Source of the DNA: Pseudanabaena minima
GTDB taxonomy: Bacteria; Cyanobacteriota; Cyanobacteriia; Pseudanabaenales; Pseudanabaenaceae
DNA length: 64,000 nt
Assembly: GCF_051131155.1 (NCBI RefSeq)
Contig: NZ_CP159508.1
Coordinates: 5,022,001-5,086,000 of the forward strand
Reading direction: 5' to 3'
Shown: positions 1 to 6,509 of the stretch, piece by piece
Position numbering within the stretch: position 1 is the first letter of the stretch
Layout of the letters: every line of letters begins with the position of its first letter
The notes under the pieces: model-generated
The model's database searches: none
The model's input: only the letters and a program-made list of their open reading frames with translations
Told to the model about the DNA's origin: nothing
Program-made: the position numbers and the translations under genes

Positions 1-9
1 AGACATATC

Positions 10-113
10 TTAAGGAATAGTAGGAATAGTCCTTTCAAAGGGAAATTGTGGATCGAGGACTTGGGTGATCGCATAGGTGCATTCTAAATGTAAGCCATAA
101 CTAATTAGCTCCC
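10..113 (-). pseudogene. C-terminal remnant of an unidentified protein
   Basis: On the minus strand an open stretch of about 34 codons ends at a TAA at 10-12 and reads ...SYGLHLECTYAITQV... It has protein-like composition but no plausible start: the frame is closed upstream at about 114, next to the inverted repeat at 118-215. I do not recognise the family. It may be a gene tail cut off by the repeat, or chance coding. Confidence 0.25.
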
Positions 114-117
114 TTTA

Positions 118-215
118 GGAATGAAAATTAATTAACTTGTGCAATTAAAACCAAAATTTGTTGTGGCGGGCGAAGCCCGCCACAACAAATTTTGGTTTTA
201 ATTAATTTTCATTCC
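118..215. repeat. nested inverted repeat / triloop hairpin
   Basis: The outer arms GGAATGAAAATTAATTAA (118-135) and their complement (198-215) enclose a perfect hairpin at 147-199. The hairpin has 25-bp arms starting AAAACC, a GC-rich apex and a 3-base loop. It belongs to the dispersed triloop-hairpin class of this window. It overlaps the 3' end of the minus-strand membrane protein gene. Confidence 0.8.
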
Positions 216-822
216 TTACTAGCTTGCCATACCTCATATCTATAGAGACTGCAGTTTTGGATTTGTCTCGGCTTGCCTCAATCGGAAAAGTTGCGATATC
301 ACCTCGGAGAATTGGTTTCTCAAAAAAGCAAGGACAAGAGAGTAAGGTCGTCGTAATTGGTAAAATCCACACCCTAGTCCTAATCTCAGTGGAGTAATAA
401 CCACATTCAGTCCGACTATCAGGCGGAAAACAGGTGTTTTCGTAGATATAGAGAGTTGTGGGTAAGTCTTGAAATTGATACGTGGCGACGGGACGGTAGT
501 CCAGATAGGCAAACGCTAAGTTGACTAACAAAAAAAATGGTACTACCAAAGTAAAAATTGCTAAAAATGGAAAAAAGACAAATGGGCGAAATAAGATAAC
601 TCTCTGTTTACGAGCAGTCTGCGATCTCCATCTGAAGGCAAACCCTATAACCATAATTAAAAATATCAATACAGCGATCGGCTTGACTATTTCCCAAGTA
701 GGGATCATCTGCACAAAGCTCATACCAACAAGTGCTGGTAGGCTAGATACAATAATTAACTGCTTTAGATATTGAGAATTTGTAAATGCTTGTTTAATTA
801 ATTCGATGAAGAAAAGCCTCAT
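202..822 (-). CDS. hypothetical membrane protein
   Basis: A protein of about 206 aa with no family I recognise. Two or three hydrophobic segments are visible near the N-terminus: one after LKQLIIVSSLPALVG, one at IAVLIFLIMVIGFAF and one at FFPFLAIFTLVVPFFLLVN. A soluble tail of about 95 residues with four cysteines follows. I chose the ATG at 822; a GTG at 846 is also in frame. Either start overlaps the divergent sensor kinase start at 806, so one of the two starts may be misplaced. The stop codon lies in the palindromic repeat. An envelope role next to a two-component system is only a guess. Confidence 0.5.
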   Translation of the reverse strand: MRLFFIELIKQAFTNSQYLKQLIIVSSLPALVGMSFVQMIPTWEIVKPIAVLIFLIMVIGFAFRWRSQTARKQRVILFRPFVFFPFLAIFTLVVPFFLLVNLAFAYLDYRPVATYQFQDLPTTLYIYENTCFPPDSRTECGYYSTEIRTRVWILPITTTLLSCPCFFEKPILRGDIATFPIEASRDKSKTAVSIDMRYGKLVRNEN

Positions 823-2212
823 ACGTTTGTGGAGCCAAGCTCGCACTCAAATTCTAGTTTGGTATATCGTTTTAATGTCGGTTTCTACAGTAGTTGCTAT
901 TGGGGCTATTCGTCATACTCTATTTGTAGAGTTAGATGCACGAGTTAAAAACTCTATGTATCAAGAGCTAGAAGAGTTTAAACGCCTGCATTCGGAGCAT
1001 AGGCTGATAGAAGGAGACACTTTAGCTGAAAATGTAGCCACGTTATTCGATGTATTCCTATCGCGCAACGTGCCAGAGGATGACGAATTCTATATTACGA
1101 TTCTAGATGGACGCTTCTATGATGCTAGCTCAAGAGCTTTGCCTAAATTATTGCAACCTGATGGACAGTTAGTTAAACAATTAGAAAAAATCACGCTCCA
1201 AGAGTTTAGGCAAAATGCAACTCCAGAAGGAGAAATTGTTTACTTAACTTATCCAATCTATTTTGGAGAGAGATTTAAGGGCGTATTTGTAGTTGTGCAT
1301 ATTACTACGGGGGAGCGAGAGGAAGTTCAAGACATGCTGGTTGCGATCACGAATATTATGCTGTGGGTTCTGGTGATTGCATCTGTGATTGCTTGGTTAA
1401 CGGCAGGACGCATTTTAAAGCCATTACAGTCGTTGACCAAAGCTGCACGTAGTATTAGTGAGTCTGACTTAACCCAACGTATTGTCATTAAAGGGAATGG
1501 GGAGGTCATGGAGTTAGCCAATACTTTTAACGACATGATGGAGAGGCTTGAGCGAGCATTTACGAACCAGCGTCAATTTACCAATGATATCGGACATGAA
1601 CTTCGCACTCCTATCACCATCATTCGGGGTCACCTTGAACTGATGGGGGATGATCCTCAAGAACAGCGTGAGGCGATCGCATTGGTTATAGATGAATTAG
1701 ATCGCATGGCTAGTTTAGTTAACGACTTGATCTTGCTTGCCAAATCTGAACAACCTGCTTTTTTGCGATTAGAGTCGATCTCCCTCAATCTATTGATGTC
1801 TGAGCTATATGCAAAGTCTCAAGCGATCGCGCCGCGACAATGGCAACTGAATGCGATCTCAGATGGTCAAATTTATGGCGATCGCTATCGCATTACCCAA
1901 GCAGTGATGAATTTGGTTCTCAATGCCACGCTGCATACACACCCAAGCGATCGCATTATCTTGGGTGCTGCTATCACTAATACAGAAGTGCAAATCTGGG
2001 TTGAAGATACGGGCGAAGGTATTTCCCTAGAGGATCAACCACATATTTTTAAGCGCTTTAGTCGTGGCAACCACCACCAAATCCGTGGAGCCGATGGTTC
2101 TGGTTTGGGGCTAGCGATCGCCCAGTCGATTGTCCATGCTCACGGTGGCTCGATTAGACTTCAGAGCAATTTGGGAACTGGATCGACCTTTACTGTCGTC
2201 TTACCCAAATAA
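806..2212 (+). CDS. two-component sensor histidine kinase
   Basis: A membrane histidine kinase of 468 aa that would phosphorylate the response regulator encoded just downstream. There is a transmembrane helix at about 13-35, an extracytoplasmic sensor region to about 175, a second helix at about 176-196 and a HAMP domain. The HisKA domain has its phosphoacceptor His264 in GHELRTP. The ATPase domain carries the N box (MNLVLNATLHTH), the G1 box (VEDTGEGIS) and the G2 box (GSGLGLAIAQ). All catalytic motifs are intact, but its partner regulator is broken by an IS. No clear ribosome binding site precedes 806, and the start overlaps a divergent gene. The signal sensed is unknown. Confidence 0.93.
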   Translation: MKKSLIRLWSQARTQILVWYIVLMSVSTVVAIGAIRHTLFVELDARVKNSMYQELEEFKRLHSEHRLIEGDTLAENVATLFDVFLSRNVPEDDEFYITILDGRFYDASSRALPKLLQPDGQLVKQLEKITLQEFRQNATPEGEIVYLTYPIYFGERFKGVFVVVHITTGEREEVQDMLVAITNIMLWVLVIASVIAWLTAGRILKPLQSLTKAARSISESDLTQRIVIKGNGEVMELANTFNDMMERLERAFTNQRQFTNDIGHELRTPITIIRGHLELMGDDPQEQREAIALVIDELDRMASLVNDLILLAKSEQPAFLRLESISLNLLMSELYAKSQAIAPRQWQLNAISDGQIYGDRYRITQAVMNLVLNATLHTHPSDRIILGAAITNTEVQIWVEDTGEGISLEDQPHIFKRFSRGNHHQIRGADGSGLGLAIAQSIVHAHGGSIRLQSNLGTGSTFTVVLPK

Positions 2213-2216
2213 GGGC

Positions 2217-2306
2217 TTCGCAGTAAAATAAGAACCCAGTTTTTTGATGGTGCGGCTTTGCCGCACCATCAAAAAACTGGTTATTTATTAAGTTGCAAAG
2301 CCCTAA
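2217..2306. repeat. triloop hairpin with outer inverted repeat
   Basis: The core hairpin at 2233-2282 has arms beginning AACC(C)AGT, an apex GGTGCGGC, the loop TTT, and a single bulged base. The outer arms read AGGGCTTCGCAG and, on the far side, CTTTGCAAAGCCCT-like sequence. It sits between the kinase and regulator genes and belongs to the dispersed hairpin class. Confidence 0.75.
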
Positions 2307-2327
2307 TCACAAGTTTAAGGTTGTGTT

Positions 2328-2750
2328 ATGGCTCATATATTAATTGCCGAAGATGAAACTAGGATTTCTGCTTTTATTGAAAAAGGACTGCGATCGCACG
2401 GCTTTACTACCAGTGTCGCCAAAAATGCTAATGCTGCACTTCAGTTAACTCAATATGGTGAATGTGATCTATTGCTACTAGATCTAGGACTACCTGGCAA
2501 AGATGGGCTTGATGTTTTAGAAGAATTACGCGGTCAGGGAGTAAATTTACCAATTATTATTCTGACGGCAAGAAACGATATTGAAGACAAAGTTGCAGGG
2601 TTAGAGAGTGGTGCTGATGACTACATGACCAAACCTTTCCAGTTTGCCGAATTATTAGCGCGTGTGCGGTTGCGGCTCAAGAAAAAAAACAACCATCACA
2701 ATAGACCTCTTGCAGAACTGAAAATTAATCCAGAGCAGAGAAAGTTTTAG
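2328..2750 (+). pseudogene. response regulator, N-terminal receiver half (IS-disrupted)
   Basis: A complete CheY-like receiver domain with acidic residues EDE near the start, phosphoacceptor Asp52 in LLLLDLGLPG, the switch region ILTAR and Lys102 in TKPF. From codon 126 the frame reads into the insertion sequence and stops at 2750, overlapping the transposase 3' end. The gene therefore lost its DNA-binding domain, which resumes at 3645. If expressed, this 140-aa protein could still accept phosphate from the kinase but not bind DNA. It was originally an OmpR-type regulator of 223 aa. Confidence 0.9.
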
Positions 2751-3641
2751 AAGCAACAAGAGCGACTTCAAAGTTATAAATGGCAGCAATCAAATTACAA
2801 CGCAAACCAAAACGACGACGACGATTACGATAAGGTAAAGAGAGAATCTTAAAAATCTTCAAGCGACGATTAACATGCTCAATCGCAATACGTTGACGTG
2901 CAAGTTGGCGATTACAACGCTTATCTTCCTTGGATAATGAGCCATTTTGAGGCTTTTTGATAGGAATTTGCGAGTTAGGATGCAACTTTTGTAAGCCTTG
3001 ATAACCCTTGTCTGCCAAACCTTGTGTCTGTGCGTGAAAATGAACTCCACTTGCCTTGAATAATGAGAAATCATGCTGCTTGCCCTTACCGTAAGCGGTA
3101 CAAACTATCTTGAAATTAGTCAGATCGACCACCAATTGGGCTTTGAGGGCATGATGCTTTTTCTTACCGCTATAAAAATGTTTCTGGTGATATTTAGGGC
3201 GCTCAACCTTTGTCTCAGTTACATCAATGGCAATTATGGCTGGAGCCTTCTCCTGCCACAATGACTTTTTTCCTGCTAACCGAAACTTTTTCGATTTAAT
3301 TAAGACATTTTCTACTTTTTTGACGATGCGGCAAATCGTCGATTCTGACACTTCCCAGTCGCTAGCAATATGAAAATAGGTGCGATATTCACGCCAATAC
3401 TGCAAAGTAACCAATATTTGGTCTTCTAGACTTAGCTTTGGTTCTACACCACCTTGTCCTTTGCTTTGGGCTGCTTGTTGCATTAGCTCCGTCATTTGCG
3501 CAAATGTTTCTCTTCTTACCCCAAATAACCGTTTAAATTCTGTCGCTGATAGATTTTGACTGGCTTCGTATTTCATCGCTTAATTTGAGATCTGATAAAA
3601 AGCTTATAAATCTAACATGTTTTTGGTTCTGCAAGAGGTCT
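2703..3641. mobile_element. IS5-family insertion sequence (939 bp)
   Basis: The element is bounded by a perfect 16-bp inverted repeat, AGACCTCTTGCAGAAC, at 2703-2718 and 3626-3641. It is flanked by the direct repeat AAT at 2700-2702 and 3642-3644. One transposase gene fills it on the minus strand. IS5 family follows from the transposase; the ISL2 subgroup is suggested by size and an ANT-type 3-bp duplication. Intact ends and target repeat indicate a recent insertion. Confidence 0.92.
2725..3576 (-). CDS. IS5-family DDE transposase
   Basis: A transposase of 283 aa that would cut and join the ends of its own element. An N-terminal helix-turn-helix region lies around residues 45-95 (KLSLEDQILVTLQYWREY, SESTICRIVKK). 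The DDE catalytic domain has Asp118 in IAIDVTET, Asp189 in LADKGYQG and Glu233 in RIAIEHVNRR. The ORF is intact and full length for the family, so the element may be active. It lies antisense to the regulator it interrupts. Confidence 0.93.
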   Translation of the reverse strand: MKYEASQNLSATEFKRLFGVRRETFAQMTELMQQAAQSKGQGGVEPKLSLEDQILVTLQYWREYRTYFHIASDWEVSESTICRIVKKVENVLIKSKKFRLAGKKSLWQEKAPAIIAIDVTETKVERPKYHQKHFYSGKKKHHALKAQLVVDLTNFKIVCTAYGKGKQHDFSLFKASGVHFHAQTQGLADKGYQGLQKLHPNSQIPIKKPQNGSLSKEDKRCNRQLARQRIAIEHVNRRLKIFKILSLPYRNRRRRFGLRCNLIAAIYNFEVALVASKTFSALD

Positions 3642-3941
3642 AATAATGAAACGACGCAACTGTTAGCTGGTCATATCACTTTAGATTTACGGACTCGTAA
3701 GGCTTACATCGGCTCACAGGAAATCGATCTGCCTGGACGAGAATTTAACTTAGCCGAAACTTTCTTTCAGCACCAAGGTCAAGTGCTGAGCCGCGCTCAA
3801 TTATTAGATCGGGTCTGGGGCTACGACTATGACCCTAGCTCTAATGTTGTTGATGTATATGTGGGCTATCTCCGCAAAAAGCTTGGTAATGATGTCATTG
3901 AGACAATTAGAGGGGTAGGCTACCGCTTGCAGCTTTCCTAA
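3642..3941 (+). pseudogene. response regulator, C-terminal DNA-binding half
   Basis: This is the winged-helix output domain of an OmpR/PhoB-type regulator, recognisable by LPGREFNLAETF, LSRAQLLDRVWGYDYDP, VDVYVGYLRKKL and IETIRGVGYRL. Deleting the IS and one AAT copy joins codon 125 of the receiver half to codon 3645 in frame and gives 223 aa. A TTG inside the IS at 3585 is in frame, so a free DNA-binding domain could in principle be made from the IS. Confidence 0.9.
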
Positions 3942-4074
3942 GAATTTTCTCATGCAATTCTTAAGTAACCTTCATGCACAAAACCTATTGTACAAATTGT
4001 TGAAGTTGAGAACTTCACCTATAGCCATTAGCTATACCAATCAGCAATTTTATTCAACTAGGATAGTTCGACAC

Positions 4075-4638
4075 ATGAAAAAAGTACATTTTGCAGCGAT
4101 CGCCTTGTTAACCTTTACTGGACTGAGTCTTCCTACTGCTCCTAGCATAGCTGAAGAAATTTCTTGCCAAGGAACCTTGGGAGCAGTCACCGTTGATAAC
4201 GTCAAAGTGCCTTCTGGTAAAACTTGTAACCTCAATGGTACTCGTGTGCAAGGAACCGTTAAGATTGAGTCTAATGCTACCTTAAACGCTCGTGGTGCGC
4301 GTATCGTTGGTGATATCCAAGGCGAAAATGCTGCTGCTGTAAATGTTTTGAATCAATCAACAGTAGGTGGTAGTGTTCAAGTCAAGCAAGGGCTTGCCGC
4401 TAATGTTTCGGCTTCGAGTATTAATGGTGATGTCCAATTTGACTCTAATCGTGGGGCGCTAGTCGCCAACAACAATCGTATTGGTGGTAGTTTGCAAGCT
4501 TTTCAAAACACTGGTGGTCTCCGCATTAACAACAATCGTATTGACGGTAACCTGCAATGTAAAGAGAACCGTCCTTTTCCTCTAGGTAGTGGCAATATTG
4601 TCCAAGGTAGCAAAGAAGATCAGTGTTCTGCGCTATAA
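4075..4638 (+). CDS. exported beta-repeat hypothetical protein
   Basis: A protein of 187 aa starting at the ATG at 4075, which is followed directly by a signal peptide (KK, hydrophobic LLTFTGLSL, cleavage near PSIAEE). An upstream ATG at 3952 would put 41 unlikely residues in front. The mature part has short repeats of the form GTVKIESNATL, GDIQGENAAAV, GSVQVKQGLA and GDVQFDSNRGA, suggesting a bactofilin-like right-handed beta-helix of about 130 residues. Three cysteines are present. No catalytic motif is visible. It lies just downstream of the broken regulator and may have been its target; that is inference. Confidence 0.7.
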   Translation: MKKVHFAAIALLTFTGLSLPTAPSIAEEISCQGTLGAVTVDNVKVPSGKTCNLNGTRVQGTVKIESNATLNARGARIVGDIQGENAAAVNVLNQSTVGGSVQVKQGLAANVSASSINGDVQFDSNRGALVANNNRIGGSLQAFQNTGGLRINNNRIDGNLQCKENRPFPLGSGNIVQGSKEDQCSAL

Positions 4639-4665
4639 GTAGCTAGGCATAGTTAATTACAAAGC

Positions 4666-4712
4666 AAAACCCGTAAAGTTGCGCCCCTGCGGGGCGCAAC
4701 TTTACGGGTTTT
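4666..4712. repeat. triloop hairpin
   Basis: A perfect palindrome with 22-bp arms starting AAAACCCG, an apex GCGCCCC and the loop TGC. It could end transcription of the exported protein gene. It shares the AAAACC base with the other hairpins here, but its apex differs. Confidence 0.8.
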
Positions 4713-4743
4713 GGTAATTTATTTTGCACAGGTACTTAACCCC

Positions 4744-4780
4744 AAAAATGAAGGCGGCGCAAAGCGCCACCTTCATTTTT
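4744..4780. repeat. triloop hairpin
   Basis: Arms AAAAATGAAGGCGGCGC and complement around the loop AAA, with one G-T mismatch. The apex GGCGGCGC is the one shared by many hairpins of the window. Confidence 0.7.
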
Positions 4781-4794
4781 TTACGAAGCCATCA

Positions 4795-4825
4795 AAAAAG
4801 GCACTTGCTTAGCAAGTGCCTTTTT
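4795..4825 (-). terminator. terminator of ssrA
   Basis: A stem AAAAAGGCACTTGC / GCAAGTGCCTTTTT with a short loop. The T tract on the minus strand follows the tmRNA 3' end after about 12 bases. It is symmetric and could work in both directions. Confidence 0.8.
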
Positions 4826-4837
4826 GATTTAGGTTAA

Positions 4838-5226
4838 TGGAATCGGGCAGAGTCGAACTGCCGTCCGCACTAGCGCCTAACCTCCCAGTCATTCACAGGT
4901 TTATCCAATCTAATCCTCGTGGAGGGAACTGCTATTTATCTCTAGCAATGGGAGATGCACTGATAAAGTCTTAAGCGAAAAGCCTATCAGAGAAAGCTAT
5001 TCACAGCATCCGTTGATTGGTTGAGTGGTGCATTTAACGGAGTCATACATCACTCCTCGAAACCGAAAAGTTTGGTTCTTAGGCTGCTACTGGAGCTGCT
5101 TTACGAGAGAAAGATACAATGTTGTTCGCATGTACTTGTTTGAGCCATTGATTTACGAGAGATAGCCCGCTCTCGACCTGCATCAAGGGATAGCTTCTAC
5201 TAACACGTCGAAACCCTTACGATCCC
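4838..5226 (-). ncRNA. ssrA: transfer-messenger RNA (tmRNA)
   Basis: This RNA rescues stalled ribosomes and tags the nascent chain. The 5' end GGGATCG (at 5226) pairs with CGATTCC near the 3' end (4839) to form the acceptor stem, with one G-U pair. The T arm GTTCGACTC and the 5' segment GTAAGGGTTTCGACG are typical. The tag frame runs from 5129 to 5082 and encodes ANNIVSFSRKAAPVAA followed by TAA at 5079-5081, the cyanobacterial type of tag. CCA is not encoded after the discriminator A and must be added. It is a one-piece tmRNA of 389 nt. Confidence 0.96.
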
Positions 5227-5330
5227 TTATGGTTTAAATATAACATATTAAACAAGAATGCATGATTCTTTGTAAGATGTGAGCAGTTCTCACTATGAAA
5301 GCCCACCAACAGTAGGTTTGTGTATTAAAA

Positions 5331-5391
5331 GCTAAACCCAGAGAGGGTTTTTTAAGCTAAACGTGGCGTAGCCATTTTTAGTTTTGGTATT
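5331..5391. repeat. right half of the ATACCAA/TTGGTAT element
   Basis: This piece matches the right part of the 103-bp elements at 6380 and 20465: AAACCCAG, then AGGGTTTT, a palindrome around GGCGTAGCCA, and the end TTTTGGTAT. The left half is missing. Confidence 0.6.
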
Positions 5392-5455
5392 ATGCGATCG
5401 CTAATCTATAGGCTAACTCTACTAAATTACTGGGTATTAAGAAAAGGGTAACCAA

Positions 5456-6370
5456 GTGACTATTGCAAGCATAGAGACGGAATATATATCATCCAAAGAA
5501 CTCAAAGAGTTGCATGGTTTTACTGATCCCATGATCAAGAAGTTTTTAGGTGAGTGCGACAAGACAGAGAAAAATCCCAAAAGCAAAAGTACAACTCTGC
5601 TCAAACTCTATCGGATTGATCGTGTTAACGAGGTTTTAGCCGATCCATCATTCATTGAGTGGCAAAGCAAGAAACAATCATCAACCGCTAAACGTAAGCA
5701 ATCGGTGGTCAATGTCGAGGCTGTTCAAAATATTGAGGTAGTTCCACCTGCTAAAGCTACTACTGTTGAGCCTGTCGTTAAGGTAGATGCCTTTGATTTT
5801 GAGCATAAATTATCGCTATTACAGACTGCGGATTGGGTTGACTTTCAATGGGAACATTTTCGAGAGGAAGATGTTGATAAGTTCTCAGAAGAGCAGCAAT
5901 TACATGCGGTGATGACAGTCAAAAAAATGTTGGCAGCTTCCTATTGGTTTGAGCCTCAAGATTTTTTCAAGGCTTTTAGTCAATATGGCAAGGGTAGTAA
6001 AGACAGCACAGATATCACTAATGAATATAAGTCAAGTATCTTGGAAGATGGATGGAAGGGAATTCCGCTTGTGAGTTTAATGATTCGCGATCGCGAAGAT
6101 CCTACCAAAATAATGCTGGATTCTGGACATCATCGATGGAATGCGCTTAAGGAGTTAGTTGAGGCGGGCAGTTTCCCTAGCGATTTTAAAATACCTGTCT
6201 TTGATTTAAAGAAATTACGTCCAATCGTGAGAGATCAATACAATCCAAGTTTAGAATTTGCGCTGCGCTATGCGATCGCGGGTGGCACATTGGGGCATGA
6301 CTTTGCTCTAAGAGTAATTGCAAAAAATTGGTTTACCAGACTTTGTACTGGGGTTGATTGCTCTTACTGA
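5456..6370 (+). CDS. hypothetical protein with ParB-like motif
   Basis: A protein of 304 aa with a GTG start, supported by AAAAGGG about seven bases upstream. The N-terminal 70 residues look like a small helical, possibly DNA-binding domain (SSKELKELHGFTDPMIKKFLGE), followed by a charged linker. Residues about 205-245 contain IPLVSLMIRDRED and MLDSGHHRWNAL, with GHHR at 224-227. This resembles the ParB/sulfiredoxin fold motif that binds nucleotide. No parA partner is nearby, so a partitioning role is not supported; ParB-like proteins also occur as nucleases and regulators. The 3' end abuts a MITE-like repeat. Confidence 0.6.
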   Translation: MTIASIETEYISSKELKELHGFTDPMIKKFLGECDKTEKNPKSKSTTLLKLYRIDRVNEVLADPSFIEWQSKKQSSTAKRKQSVVNVEAVQNIEVVPPAKATTVEPVVKVDAFDFEHKLSLLQTADWVDFQWEHFREEDVDKFSEEQQLHAVMTVKKMLAASYWFEPQDFFKAFSQYGKGSKDSTDITNEYKSSILEDGWKGIPLVSLMIRDREDPTKIMLDSGHHRWNALKELVEAGSFPSDFKIPVFDLKKLRPIVRDQYNPSLEFALRYAIAGGTLGHDFALRVIAKNWFTRLCTGVDCSY

Positions 6371-6379
6371 GACTGTTTA

Positions 6380-6482
6380 ATACCAACCCGCAAAAGTGTG
6401 ACGACACTTTCGTAAATTAACAACCAAACTCAGTAAGGGCTTTAGATTTTCAACATGGCAACGTCATTTTGAAAATTGGTAT
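6380..6482. mobile_element. MITE-like element, ATACCAA family (copy 1)
   Basis: A 103-bp element with ends ATACCAA and TTGGTAT. It has a left hairpin around AAAGTGTGACGACACTTT and a right hairpin near the other end, without coding capacity. The copy at 20465-20567 has exactly the same length and internal plan. It lies immediately upstream of the first TPR-CHAT gene. Confidence 0.75.
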
Positions 6483-6509
6483 AAGAATTATATGTTTGAG
6501 GATGATGCC

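Noticed and set aside
5456..6370. Chromosome or plasmid partition locus
   Set aside because: The ParB-like motif is isolated, with no parA, no parS-like repeats and no origin features nearby.
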